Shown piece by piece: positions 8,294 to 17,500 of a stretch of DNA of 64,000 bases. The notes beneath the pieces are model-generated. The model saw only the letters and a program-made list of their open reading frames with translations. It was not told the DNA's origin and did no database searches. The DNA is taken from assembly GCA_037968395.1 (NCBI GenBank), contig JBBKVK010000357.1, positions 1 through 64,000 on the forward strand. The letters run 5' to 3'. The DNA is from JADKBO01 sp037968395. GTDB taxonomy: Bacteria > Bacteroidota > Bacteroidia > Chitinophagales > Saprospiraceae. Every line of letters starts with the position of its first letter. Position 1 is the stretch's first letter. A program made the translations under genes and the position numbers.

Positions 8294-9520
8294 TTATTCT
8301 TGGGATTGATGTATTACAGTATTAATCTTACTTGTAGACTCTAGAGTCTTGTGCACTGGGCATCTGTCTGCAATTTGCAACAACCTATCCAATTGCTCTT
8401 GCTTTAAGTTTCCTATGATTTCTATTTCTCTTTCAAAGACATCGAGTCTTCTGTCTTGCTCACTGCAGTTTTCACAATCATCCTTGTAGCTTCTATTATA
8501 TTCTAGATGAACTCTTACTTCTTCTATTGACCACTTTTTTCGTCTGGCATACATTTGAAGAGTCATGACGGTACAAGCCCCTAATGCAGCACTCAATAAT
8601 TCATATGGAGAAGGTCCAAAGTCTTGCCCTCCTAGATCTTCAGACTCATCAGCAACAAAACCATGTTTACCAGCAATGATATCTGTCGTAAACCCATCAC
8701 TTCCCAATCTTGCTACCACTTGTCTATGTGTCCTCAATTTTTTCTGCTCGACTCCGCCAATATCTATATACCTGTTAACCCATGAGGAGATGACATTACC
8801 AGCATAGTAAGCATCTTCTTTATTAGTTAACATGTGGTTAGCATTGTTTAATGTAATAAAGCTTTTAGGGTGAAAAGCATGATGATAAATGTTTGCTGCA
8901 TTATCAATGTCTACGATACTGTCTTGAGGAGAATGCAACACTAATAATGCTTTACGAAAATCCTTTAGGACTTCTAGCATTGAATTATTTTCTAAATCTT
9001 GCAAGAATTCTTTCTTTATAACAAATTCTTGTCCTCCAATATTAACCCTTGCTTTGCCTTCCTTTTCTATCTCGTCAATTTTACTTCTCAATAAGTGTTT
9101 GACATGTTTAGGTTCAGAAGGAGCTCCTATGGTTGCCACAGCTTTTATTGATTCAATCTTAGAAGCAGCAAATATAGATGCCGCTCCTCCCAATGAGTGC
9201 CCGACAATGACTTTAGGTGCTTCATAATTGGTTGCCAAATAATCACATGCTGCTACAATATCATCTACATTTCCGGTAAAAGTACTATCTGTAAAATCTC
9301 CTTCACTTTCTCCTAATCCTGTAAAATCAAATCTTAAAACAGCAATTCCATTTAATGTGAGTGCTCTACTAATATTCCTAGTCGCTGACAAATTTTTATT
9401 ACCTGTAAACACATGTGCGAATACAGCATATGCATGGGGTTTATTTGTAATGGGAAATTCTATAGATCCTGAAAGTTGATAGTTATTCTTATTAGTAAAT
9501 TTTACTTTTAATGATGGCAT
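8294..9520 (-). CDS. Bifunctional alpha/beta hydrolase - OsmC family fusion
   Basis: Residues about 1-250 form an alpha/beta hydrolase with the nucleophile elbow GHSLGGAAS, the preceding VLRFDFTGLGESEGDF, and a late His in NANHML. Residues about 265-400 form an OsmC/Ohr-type domain with DFGPSPYELLSAALGACTVM holding the first reactive cysteine and DRCPVHKTL holding the second. OsmC domains reduce organic hydroperoxides using these two cysteines. This fusion is a known architecture in several phyla, so it is not a frameshift artefact. The likely role is detoxification of peroxidised lipids or esters, but the hydrolase substrate is unknown. Monocistronic, convergent with pepD. Confidence 0.92.
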   Translation of the reverse strand: MPSLKVKFTNKNNYQLSGSIEFPITNKPHAYAVFAHVFTGNKNLSATRNISRALTLNGIAVLRFDFTGLGESEGDFTDSTFTGNVDDIVAACDYLATNYEAPKVIVGHSLGGAASIFAASKIESIKAVATIGAPSEPKHVKHLLRSKIDEIEKEGKARVNIGGQEFVIKKEFLQDLENNSMLEVLKDFRKALLVLHSPQDSIVDIDNAANIYHHAFHPKSFITLNNANHMLTNKEDAYYAGNVISSWVNRYIDIGGVEQKKLRTHRQVVARLGSDGFTTDIIAGKHGFVADESEDLGGQDFGPSPYELLSAALGACTVMTLQMYARRKKWSIEEVRVHLEYNRSYKDDCENCSEQDRRLDVFEREIEIIGNLKQEQLDRLLQIADRCPVHKTLESTSKINTVIHQSQE

Positions 9521-9614
9521 AGGACGTAATTACTGTTTAAAAGTAAATATACCCTATTTCGAGCAAAGAAATTTTAATAATTAGGTTGAATTAAGTCGGA
9601 TAACTCTAATTATA

Positions 9615-10877
9615 CTAAATATTTTTTGTCAGCTGTTGCACTACTTTAAATTCACTCAAGAACACTTTAGCTATAACTCGTAATACTGTATAAACTGGGA
9701 TTGCTAAAACCATACCTAATACACCTCCAATTTTTGCTCCAATCAAGACGACAAGAAATATTTCTAGTGGGTGAGCTTTTACGCTTTTAGAAAATATTGT
9801 AGGTTGCAAAATGAAATTATCAAGGGTTTGCATCAAAGCGAATACTATAACTACTTTAGTCAATTGCGGTAAAATTATAGCATAAAAATCCACATCCAAA
9901 TTAGAGGAGACAGTAATCATCAAAGCAAAAGAAGCCCCAATAATCGGTCCGATATATGGAATTACATTCATTATTGCTGCAAAAAAACCAATAAGTAATG
10001 CATTACGAACACCTAAAACTGATAAAGCAATAGAAACAAACAATGTAATAAAAAACATCTGCAGCAATACTCCACTAAAATACCTAATCAACAGCCTTGA
10101 AGTATGATCAATGGCTTGTGTAGTCCTATCTTCATACTTATTAGGCACAGCCGCTTTGATCATGTTATAAAAGAGACCTTGCTCTTTCAGAAAGAAGAAC
10201 GCGATGAAAAAGACAGAGGCTATACCAACTATGATATTACCAAAAGCACTAACTGTTGAAGTGAATAGTCCTTGAATCCGCTTTGGATTGATATAGTATC
10301 CTATGCTAGATTTTAGTTTTTCGAAAAAATCTACTTCTTGGACTACTTCGTTTTGTTTAGAATCTTTTACTAAACCTGAGGCATCAATTTTTACATACAA
10401 ATTGATGTTTTTTAGCACGGTGCTATCATAAGGATTAACGATATTATCAACGGTGATTTGTTGGTCGAATATGTGATTATTAGCCAACTTGTCAGTAGAA
10501 AGACTATCCGGTATTTGCTGCTTTGGTACAATCAACTTTTTGTCAATAAGCCAATTTTCCCAATCACTCAAAGGTTGCTCTACAGAAGTCAATACTTTTT
10601 CATAATCAATGCTCGATAAATTCTTAACTTGTGTAACTAAAGGGGGTACAAATATGTAAAGTAACAAAGTAAATCCTAAAAAGAAAAGACCTAGGGTGAT
10701 TGCAGCAGCAAGGTTTTTACCCAAATACTTTCTTAAGAAAACAACTAATGGCGTTCCAATCATTGAGATTACCCATGCCAATACGACATAACTTACTATC
10801 TCTCTAAAAAAGTAAAGAATAGACCCTACAACTAGTAGAGAAACAGCCGCTATTATATATCTTGTATTGAATTTCAA
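9615..10877 (-). CDS. AI-2E family transporter (PerM/UPF0118)
   Basis: A multi-pass inner-membrane protein of the AI-2E/PerM family, whose members include the AI-2 exporter TqsA and several ion or peptide permeases. Hydrophobic helices occur at residues about 8-60 and again from about 205 to the C-terminus; between them is a large soluble loop. The family signature IGFFAAIMNVIPYIGPIIGA and the C-terminal GAKIGGVLGMVLAIPVYTVLRV are clear. The start is a TTG (MKFNTRYIIAAV); no ATG upstream keeps the first helix, and the next Met lies after it. A TAnnTTTG core sits 16 bp upstream. Substrate cannot be inferred. Confidence 0.85.
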   Translation of the reverse strand: MKFNTRYIIAAVSLLVVGSILYFFREIVSYVVLAWVISMIGTPLVVFLRKYLGKNLAAAITLGLFFLGFTLLLYIFVPPLVTQVKNLSSIDYEKVLTSVEQPLSDWENWLIDKKLIVPKQQIPDSLSTDKLANNHIFDQQITVDNIVNPYDSTVLKNINLYVKIDASGLVKDSKQNEVVQEVDFFEKLKSSIGYYINPKRIQGLFTSTVSAFGNIIVGIASVFFIAFFFLKEQGLFYNMIKAAVPNKYEDRTTQAIDHTSRLLIRYFSGVLLQMFFITLFVSIALSVLGVRNALLIGFFAAIMNVIPYIGPIIGASFALMITVSSNLDVDFYAIILPQLTKVVIVFALMQTLDNFILQPTIFSKSVKAHPLEIFLVVLIGAKIGGVLGMVLAIPVYTVLRVIAKVFLSEFKVVQQLTKNI

Positions 10878-10893
10878 TTGAAAGTATTTGTTA

Positions 10894-10901
10894 CAAATGT
10901 A
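10894..10901 (-). promoter_or_regulatory. TAnnTTTG promoter core (TACATTTG) for AI-2E gene
   Basis: TACATTTG on the minus strand, 16 bp upstream of the TTG start at 10877, supports that start. It forms a divergent promoter region with the plus-strand core at 10975. Confidence 0.55.
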
Positions 10902-10974
10902 GTTTCAAAAATTCAATTTAAGAAAATTAGGTGAATATTATAGACCAAGCGTCGTACTACTCCTATAAATTTTC

Positions 10975-10982
10975 TAATTTTG
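10975..10982 (+). promoter_or_regulatory. TAnnTTTG promoter core (TAATTTTG) for DUF92 gene
   Basis: TAATTTTG lies 22 bp before the TTG start at 11005. Confidence 0.5.
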
Positions 10983-11004
10983 AGTATCAAAGAATAATAA
11001 TAGA

Positions 11005-11691
11005 TTGAAAAAGTGGTTAACAAACTCTGGGTTAATTGCAGCTATAGGACTAGCTGTGACAATAGTACTATGCCTTGGGTTTGATTTTTTAGTGTATCCA
11101 ATTCTGTTTCTAGTATTTGGAAGCCTATTGTCCAGGGTTAATAAAGGAGCATTAGAACATGATGACTCTAATGGAAGAACTGCTTGGCAAGTATTATCAA
11201 ATGGTGGAGTGGGATTTACACTTGCTATATTATATTATTTTACTAATCAGCACACATTAGCAGCAGCATTTATTGTTACTTTTAGTTGTGCCACTAGTGA
11301 CACATTTAGCAGTGAAATTGGTAGATATTATAAGGGGAAGACAATAGATATCTTGACAATGAATAAAATACGACCTGGGCTATCTGGTGGTATCAGTATT
11401 ATTGGTACATTAGGCGGTGTATTAGGCAGTATGCTCATTGCATTTATGGCTTATGTCATAGGGCATCTTAATTTGAATATGATGTTTTTAATATTTGTGT
11501 TTGGGTTCCTTGGAATGATTATTGACAGTTTGATAGGCAGTGGACTTCAAGCCAAATATATTATCAAGGGGCAATTATTAGAAAATGGTGAAAGAACACA
11601 GTTAACCAAAGGATTGTATTGGATGGACAATAACCTTGTTAATTTTATGAGTATTCTAATTACAACATTACTTTTTTTAAGCTTTTTATGA
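11005..11691 (+). CDS. DUF92 (TMEM19/VTE6-like) integral membrane protein
   Basis: A polytopic membrane protein of the DUF92 family. Plant VTE6 in this family is a phytyl-phosphate kinase, so a polyprenyl- or phytyl-phosphate kinase role is possible but unproven here. The conserved core SCATSDTFSSEIGRYYKGKT followed by RPGLSGGISIIGTLGG is clear, and the C-terminal part has DSLIGSGLQAKY. The start is TTG at 11005 (228 residues); no upstream ATG exists in frame and MKKWLTNSGLIAAIGL makes a sensible first helix. The stop overlaps the next gene by 4 bp (ATGA), so the two are translationally coupled. Confidence 0.8.
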   Translation: MKKWLTNSGLIAAIGLAVTIVLCLGFDFLVYPILFLVFGSLLSRVNKGALEHDDSNGRTAWQVLSNGGVGFTLAILYYFTNQHTLAAAFIVTFSCATSDTFSSEIGRYYKGKTIDILTMNKIRPGLSGGISIIGTLGGVLGSMLIAFMAYVIGHLNLNMMFLIFVFGFLGMIIDSLIGSGLQAKYIIKGQLLENGERTQLTKGLYWMDNNLVNFMSILITTLLFLSFL

Positions 11692-12314
11692 TTCGCTTTT
11701 CTTCATTTTACCCTATTAAGTCATTGAGTATATTTAATTTAATATACCCTTCTTTGATTTGGAATATGGATAGGAGTAAAAAAGTTATTTATCTCACATT
11801 TGATGATGGTCCAACCCCAGAAATCACACCTTGGATCTTGGATCTCTTAAGCGAAACCAATATTAAAGCAACATTCTTTTGTATTGGTGAAAATGTAAAG
11901 TCACATCCAGAAATATTTATTAAAATACTAGAAGCAGGGAATTCAATAGGCAACCACACTAATACACATGTAGATGGGTGGAAAACATCCAAAAAGGATT
12001 ATTTATCTGAAGTAGAGAGTGCTAGCAAACTTATACGGTCTAATTTATTCAGGCCACCTTATGGTAGAATAACCAGAAAACAAATCAAAGAATTATCAAT
12101 AGATTATAAATTAATAATGTGGGATATCCTCAGTGGAGATTTTGATAGCAACAATACTGCAGAGCAATGCATAAAGAATGTCATTAACAATGCTAAAAAT
12201 GGTTCAATAATTGTGATGCATGATAGTCTAAAAGCTTCAGAAAATTTAAAGTATAGTTTGCCAACAATAATCAATGATTTAAAAGAAAAGGGGTTCGAAT
12301 TTAAGACACTCTAA
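11688..12314 (+). CDS. Polysaccharide deacetylase (NodB-homology domain, CE4)
   Basis: A carbohydrate esterase family 4 protein that removes acetyl groups from N-acetylated sugars in peptidoglycan or other polymers. NodB motifs are present: YLTFDDGPTPEITPW (catalytic base and metal Asp), GNHTNTH (metal His pair), RPPYGR, and a final IIVMHDS with the catalytic His. At 208 residues it is close to the bare catalytic domain. No clear signal peptide is seen, although the first 25 residues are moderately hydrophobic and may anchor it. It overlaps the DUF92 gene by 4 bp; the functional link between the two is unknown. Confidence 0.88.
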   Translation: MIRFSSFYPIKSLSIFNLIYPSLIWNMDRSKKVIYLTFDDGPTPEITPWILDLLSETNIKATFFCIGENVKSHPEIFIKILEAGNSIGNHTNTHVDGWKTSKKDYLSEVESASKLIRSNLFRPPYGRITRKQIKELSIDYKLIMWDILSGDFDSNNTAEQCIKNVINNAKNGSIIVMHDSLKASENLKYSLPTIINDLKEKGFEFKTL

Positions 12315-12357
12315 ATTAATAATGTACTTCAAAGCACAATAAACTTAATCACCTAGT

Positions 12358-12365
12358 TATATTTG
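12358..12365 (+). promoter_or_regulatory. TAnnTTTG promoter core (TATATTTG) for yicC-gmk
   Basis: TATATTTG lies 20 bp before the ATG of the YicC gene. Confidence 0.6.
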
Positions 12366-12385
12366 CAAAAATTAAAATAAACGAT

Positions 12386-13261
12386 ATGGTATTATCAATG
12401 ACAGGATATGGAAGAGGAGAAGCTAGCGACGGTGACATATCCTATCAAGTAGAAATTAAGACACTTAACTCAAAAAGTACTGATATTAGATGCAAGCTGC
12501 CTGAAGGATTTGTTCAGGAAGAGATACTAATCAGGCAGGTAATTCAAGATAAGGTGATGAGAGGGCGAATAGAGGCAATTGTTACAGATACCAGCCAAGC
12601 CGAAGCACAAAATATTGATTTAGATGAAGGATTGATAAAAGCATATTTTCATAAGCTTAAAAAGATATCTGATGATTTAGGTCAAGACACTTCTCAATTG
12701 TTGCCAACTATACTAAGAAATCAAGACTTATTAAAAGGGAAAGCTAGTAAGCTATCAGAAAAACAATGGAATGTTGTTAAGGATGCTTTAGATAAGTCTA
12801 TAATAGATTTAAATACTTTTAGATTCACAGAAGGCAAAGTCCTTGCTGATGAACTTAGGTCTAGATCCAGAAGCATAGCTCATTTATTATCTACTGTAGA
12901 GGTTCATGAAAAAGCTAGAATAGTAAAACTAAGAGAAAAATTACTAAAAAATCTTGAGGATTTTGTTCAAAAAGATAAAATAGATCAAAATAGATTTGAA
13001 CAAGAAGTAATTTTCTACATCGAAAAATTAGATATCACAGAGGAAAAAATAAGACTAGATCAACATTGCTCCTATTTTGATGAGCAAATGGATAACGAAG
13101 AATTACAATCGGGTAAAGTGCTTAATTTTATTTCACAAGAAATGGGAAGAGAAATAAATACATTAGGAGCAAAAGCACAAGATTCAGATTTACAACAAAT
13201 CGTTGTTGCAATGAAGGATGAGCTTGAAAAGATTAAAGAACAACTAGCAAACATATTATAA
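12386..13261 (+). CDS. yicC: YicC family endoribonuclease
   Basis: YicC-family proteins are endoribonucleases linked to RNA turnover and stationary-phase survival. The N-terminal signature MVLSMTGYGRGEA and the C-terminal signature TEEKIRLDQHCSYFDEQM with GRKxxF-like GREINTLGAKAQDSDLQQ are both present. Its 291 residues match the family. The stop codon overlaps the gmk start (TAATG), and the yicC-gmk order is widely conserved, which supports both calls. Confidence 0.93.
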   Translation: MVLSMTGYGRGEASDGDISYQVEIKTLNSKSTDIRCKLPEGFVQEEILIRQVIQDKVMRGRIEAIVTDTSQAEAQNIDLDEGLIKAYFHKLKKISDDLGQDTSQLLPTILRNQDLLKGKASKLSEKQWNVVKDALDKSIIDLNTFRFTEGKVLADELRSRSRSIAHLLSTVEVHEKARIVKLREKLLKNLEDFVQKDKIDQNRFEQEVIFYIEKLDITEEKIRLDQHCSYFDEQMDNEELQSGKVLNFISQEMGREINTLGAKAQDSDLQQIVVAMKDELEKIKEQLANIL

Positions 13262-13866
13262 TGAACTTATTGCCTTTTGAAGGTCGAACAATCATTTTTA
13301 CCGCTCCATCAGGTGCCGGTAAGACTACTCTTGTTAGGCACTTACTTTCGGAATATGATTTTCTTGACTTTTCTGTTTCTGCCACAACTAGGGCAAAAAG
13401 GGACTATGAAGTAGAAGGAAAAGATTACTATTTTCTTACAGTCGAAGAGTTTGAAAGTAAGATTAAAGCTGACAAGTTTGTTGAGTTTGAAGAAGTATAT
13501 GAAGGTCAATTTTATGGTACATTAAAGTCCGAAGTCGAAAGGATTTGGTCTAACAACAAACATGTTGTCTTTGACATAGATGTTAAAGGAGCTACTTCTA
13601 TAAAATCTATTTATGGAGATAATTGTTTGGCTGTTTTCGTTAGACCTCCATCTCTGGCAATACTAATCGAAAGACTCACAGCAAGAGATACAGAAACACA
13701 AGCATCTTTAGCTAAAAGAGTAGAAAGAGTAACCAGAGAAATGACTTACGAAAATTCTTTTGATATTGTACTGGTTAATGACCTTCTAGAGGTTGCTAAA
13801 AAAGAAGCAGAATACCTCACTGAAAACTTCATCCTCGGCAGACCGTTTATGGATGAAGAAGAGTAA
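13261..13866 (+). CDS. gmk: Guanylate kinase
   Basis: Phosphorylates GMP to GDP in purine nucleotide synthesis. The P-loop IIFTAPSGAGKTTLVRHLL is at residues about 11-29. GMP-binding residues occur in FSVSATTRAKRDYEVEGKDYYF, and the lid and Mg segment in VFDIDVKGATSIK. Its 201 residues fit the family. The start codon overlaps the yicC stop by one base, so translation is probably coupled. Convergent with the GH3 gene 131 bp downstream; that gap contains only weak dyads (for example ATTGG-N7-CCAAT near 13960-13978). Confidence 0.96.
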   Translation: MNLLPFEGRTIIFTAPSGAGKTTLVRHLLSEYDFLDFSVSATTRAKRDYEVEGKDYYFLTVEEFESKIKADKFVEFEEVYEGQFYGTLKSEVERIWSNNKHVVFDIDVKGATSIKSIYGDNCLAVFVRPPSLAILIERLTARDTETQASLAKRVERVTREMTYENSFDIVLVNDLLEVAKKEAEYLTENFILGRPFMDEEE

Positions 13867-13997
13867 GAATTTGAAAAAATTATAAGCCTTTCCTGCATGT
13901 TTATAGGTCCATCTGTTTTTCACTTCAATTTTCTCAAGATCTAAATTCCATATCATCCAATTGGTTATAATCCAATGGAAATAGTGTTCGTTTATAC

Positions 13998-16352
13998 TTA
14001 CTTGTAACTAAATCGAACTTTTTTGTTATCTCTTGAATTTGGACCAACCATCAATTCAAAGTCTCCTGCTTCGACTACATATTGAAGCTTGGTGTTATAG
14101 AATTTTAATAGCGAGGCATCAACAGTAAAAGTGACAACTTTGCTCTCACTAGGTTTTAATGATATCTTTTGAAAACCTTTTAATTCCTTTAAAGGTCGGC
14201 TGATACTACCTACTAGGTCTCTAACATACATTTGCACGACTTCACTACTCGTCCTTGTACCGGTGTTGGAAATCTTAACCGATGCTGTCAATTTTGACCC
14301 ATTGGTTAATAGACTATCACTTAAAGAAATTGGACCATATTCAAAATTAGCATAGCTTAATCCATACCCAAATGGATATAGTGGTTCATTTGGAATATCA
14401 AGATAATTAGATCTAAACTTTGAATTAGTCCCATTATCAGGTCTTCCAGTGTTTAACATACTATGATATACAGGGATCTGCCCTACATGAACTGGAAAAG
14501 AAGTTGTCAATCTTCCAGAAGGATTTACATCACCAAATATGACATCTGCTACAGCATTTCCTCCTTCTGTTCCTCCAAACCATACATCTAAAATAGCCTC
14601 CATATTTTCATTTTCCCAACCTAGAGTCATTGGTCTACCATTGTACAATACCATAACTATTGGTTTACCCGTCGCTTTTAACGCTTCAAGGAGTTTCTTT
14701 TGACTGGGTTGTAACCCAATGTCAGCCATACTTGATGCTTCGCCTGTCATATCAGCTGCTTCGCCCATAACTGCAACAATAACATCAGCATTTTTTGATA
14801 TTTGGATAGCCTCTTTAATCATCTCTTGAGGACTCCTATCATCTATCTTAATTTCTTCTCCAAAAGCATTGACTCTTTTAGCGAATACTGGATCATCACT
14901 GATGTTTGACCCCTTTGCATAAAGGACTTCAGCTTTATTACCTACTACACTTTTAAATCCTTCCAATACTGTCACTGCTTTTTCGGGATCACCAGACACA
15001 CTCCATGTTCCTAACATGTTTCTTCGACTATCAGCTAATGGGCCAATTAAAGCGATTTTACCTAATTTTTTAAGAGGTAGAATGTTGTCCTTATTTTTTA
15101 ACAAAACAAAACTCTCAGCTGCTGCTTTTCTCGCAAATGCTCTATTTTCAATAGATAATATCTCTTTCTTTTCTCTTTCTTCATCAAAGTATCTATAGGG
15201 ATCATCAAACAACCCTAAGTCTTGCTTTGCTTTTAATACTCTTCTACAAGCAATATTGATTTCGTTTTCTGTTATTTTACCTTCATTCAAGGACTTTATT
15301 AATGTAGTCAGAAACCCTTCGCCTACCATATCCATATCAATGCCAGCTTTGAGAGCTTGTTTTGATACTTCTTGTAAATCACCTGTGCCATGATTTATCA
15401 TTTCATTAATTGCAGTATAATCTGTAACAACAAGACCTTTAAATTTCCACTGATCTCTCAATATTTCTCTAAATAGATAGTCATTGCCTGTGGCAGGGTC
15501 ATAATCTACTACATTAAAGGAAGTCATTATTGATCCAACTCCAGCATCTATTGCCGCTTTATATGGAGGCAGGTATTCGTTAAACATTCTAAGTCTACTC
15601 ATATCTACGGTCGAATAATCTCTTCCTCCTTCAGCAGCTCCATATAATGCATAATGCTTTACACATGCTAACATTGTAGTAGGGTCTTTCAAATCATTGC
15701 CTTGGTAACCCTTAATCATAGCTTTTGCGATTGCTGATCCTAAGAATGGGTCTTCACCTGATCCTTCTGAGATTCTTCCCCATCTAGGGTCTCTAGCTAT
15801 ATCTACCATAGGCGAAAAAGTCCACATCAATCCGTTGGCAGTTGCTTCCTTAGCAGCTACTCTTGCTGTTTGTTCGATGAGGGCCATGTCCCAACTGCAG
15901 GACATACCAAGAGGAATAGGCAATAATGTCTGGTGACCATGTATGACATCCATTCCGACAATAAGTGGAATCTTCAATCTTGAATCATTAACTGCAATCT
16001 CTTGTGCTTGTCTGATTTTAGCTGCTCCATTTATCCCAAATATTCCACCAACTTGACCACTTTTTATTTTACTTCCTACATCTTTACTCACGACTTCTCC
16101 AGTTACCGCTCCTCCTGGTGTCAATAAGTTGAGTTGTCCAATCTTTTCTTCCAAAGTCATTTGAGCATATATTGCTTCTACGTTAGGGGCTAGGCTTGGC
16201 CATTCTGGGCTTATTTTTTCAGATGTGATCTTACCTGATTCAACTTTTGCGGATTTAACTTGGTCGTCTTTGTCTTGTAACGTTTTTACTGAGCAACTCA
16301 ACCCTATGGTTATTATCAAAATAGCTGTGAACATTTGAATTTTAAATATCAT
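13998..16352 (-). CDS. bglX: GH3 beta-glucosidase (BglX-like) lipoprotein
   Basis: Removes terminal beta-linked glucose from oligosaccharides. The lipoprotein signal ends in TIGLSC, so the enzyme is membrane-anchored, periplasmic or surface. The GH3 N-terminal TIM barrel includes PLIVGMDVIHG, DPRWGRISEGSGEDP, VKHYALYGAAEGGRDY and LVVTDYTAINEM (nucleophile Asp). The C-terminal alpha/beta sandwich contains KIALIGPLADSRRNMLGTWS, and the last 100 residues form a fibronectin-III-like domain. At 784 residues it is full length. It is the last gene of the PUL, 13 bp behind the EEP lipoprotein. GH3 members paired with GH144 often act on sophorooligosaccharides (beta-1,2-linked glucose); this specificity is inferred from context. 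Confidence 0.93.
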   Translation of the reverse strand: MIFKIQMFTAILIITIGLSCSVKTLQDKDDQVKSAKVESGKITSEKISPEWPSLAPNVEAIYAQMTLEEKIGQLNLLTPGGAVTGEVVSKDVGSKIKSGQVGGIFGINGAAKIRQAQEIAVNDSRLKIPLIVGMDVIHGHQTLLPIPLGMSCSWDMALIEQTARVAAKEATANGLMWTFSPMVDIARDPRWGRISEGSGEDPFLGSAIAKAMIKGYQGNDLKDPTTMLACVKHYALYGAAEGGRDYSTVDMSRLRMFNEYLPPYKAAIDAGVGSIMTSFNVVDYDPATGNDYLFREILRDQWKFKGLVVTDYTAINEMINHGTGDLQEVSKQALKAGIDMDMVGEGFLTTLIKSLNEGKITENEINIACRRVLKAKQDLGLFDDPYRYFDEEREKKEILSIENRAFARKAAAESFVLLKNKDNILPLKKLGKIALIGPLADSRRNMLGTWSVSGDPEKAVTVLEGFKSVVGNKAEVLYAKGSNISDDPVFAKRVNAFGEEIKIDDRSPQEMIKEAIQISKNADVIVAVMGEAADMTGEASSMADIGLQPSQKKLLEALKATGKPIVMVLYNGRPMTLGWENENMEAILDVWFGGTEGGNAVADVIFGDVNPSGRLTTSFPVHVGQIPVYHSMLNTGRPDNGTNSKFRSNYLDIPNEPLYPFGYGLSYANFEYGPISLSDSLLTNGSKLTASVKISNTGTRTSSEVVQMYVRDLVGSISRPLKELKGFQKISLKPSESKVVTFTVDASLLKFYNTKLQYVVEAGDFELMVGPNSRDNKKVRFSYK

Positions 16353-16365
16353 AATTAGGTCATTT

Positions 16366-17205
16366 TTAATGTTGAAAAGTGAAATCTACAATCACAGGAA
16401 AATGGTCAGAAAGGTGTCTTTGTTTTTTAGTCATTGGCATTTCTACCTTATATTTCTCTACGTTTATCCCATTATTTGTAAAAACATAATCTATTCTATT
16501 GGGATAAGATTGCTCTAACAAAAACCCATTGAAAGTCCCATTAGAAGCCTCTTCCTTTGTTTTGGCAATAGTAGATGCATCGTTGAAAGAATCTGTTAAG
16601 TTTTTATATACAGGGTCATCAGGTGTAATATTAAAATCACCAATTAAAATAGTTGGATATTCTACTTTTAAGTTTTGGATGAAGTTATTGATAATTGCTA
16701 CACTGTTTTTTCTTGCTTCTATTCCTTTATTGTCAAAATGAGTATTAATCACTAGAATAGTATCTTGACTCCCTTTTGTAAATAAGCCAACGGTTGCCGT
16801 TCTATGATAAGCTGCATCCCAGCCTCTTGATGGCACTGAAGGTGTGGGAGATAGCCAAAGTGTTGTATCCATAATTATCTTCCACTCGGGAATGTAAAAC
16901 AAGGCCATAAATTCTCCAGCTTCCATCCCATCATCTCTCCCAACACCAATCCTTTTGTATTTGGTTAGTAGGCTGTCCATAAAGATTGTCTGATTGTGCA
17001 TGGCCTCTTGTACACCTATAAAATCTGGACTCAGCGTATTGATATAATTACATAATTCTGCCTTTCTTTGGTGCCAGTTGTCTATATCGTCTGAAGCTGC
17101 ATCAAGTCGAATGTTGTAGGTCATGATAGATATTGGCCCATGCTTTTGACTTTTACACGACTGCAAACCGAGAAGGCATAGAGTGAAGAGTAGAAGATGT
17201 TTCAT
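16366..17205 (-). CDS. Endonuclease/exonuclease/phosphatase (EEP) family lipoprotein
   Basis: A metal-dependent phosphoesterase fold of the EEP superfamily, here with a lipoprotein signal (MKHLLLFTLCLLGLQSC), so it acts outside the cytoplasm. Core motifs are SIMTYNIRLD, DFIGVQEA (metal Glu), NTHFDNKG, LIGDFNITPDD and the C-terminal LSDHFPVIVDF. Such proteins occur repeatedly in Bacteroidota PULs, where their substrate is rarely known; phosphodiester or phosphate decorations on the glycan are possible, since cyclic beta-1,2-glucans are often phosphoglycerol-modified. That link is speculation. It forms a pair with the GH3 gene and is preceded by a 295-bp gap with repeated motifs. Confidence 0.85.
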   Translation of the reverse strand: MKHLLLFTLCLLGLQSCKSQKHGPISIMTYNIRLDAASDDIDNWHQRKAELCNYINTLSPDFIGVQEAMHNQTIFMDSLLTKYKRIGVGRDDGMEAGEFMALFYIPEWKIIMDTTLWLSPTPSVPSRGWDAAYHRTATVGLFTKGSQDTILVINTHFDNKGIEARKNSVAIINNFIQNLKVEYPTILIGDFNITPDDPVYKNLTDSFNDASTIAKTKEEASNGTFNGFLLEQSYPNRIDYVFTNNGINVEKYKVEMPMTKKQRHLSDHFPVIVDFTFQH

Positions 17206-17500
17206 TTTATTCTGTTTTTACTTTAACACTAAGCAGCTTAATTATTATTAAAAGGTACATATAATTGCCAATATTATACTTATCAATCTATATGATTTTT
17301 TTAGCTATAAAGAAGTACCAATAAAAATCTTGTTTATTCAAATGCAAAATATGAATTTACACTATCGTTCTTATTGTCGTCTCTACACTATGTGATGCAA
17401 AATATGAAATTTTCATTAAATATCCTTTATCCAAATAGCAAAAAAGATAATTCTGAACCAAATAATTGAATTAACAATATGTTTTTAATTCGATTCAATA
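17206..17500. promoter_or_regulatory. 295-bp PUL-internal gap with paired direct repeats
   Basis: The gap between the GH144 and EEP genes is unusually long for this operon. It contains ATGCAAAATATGAATTT at 17342-17358 and a near copy at 17395-17412, together with TACACTAT at 17358-17365 and 17384-17391, arranged as mirror blocks. A weak dyad near 17464-17495, next to the GH144a stop, may act as a terminator. The pattern suggests a second, separately regulated promoter for the EEP-GH3 pair. No coding frame is evident. Confidence 0.4.
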
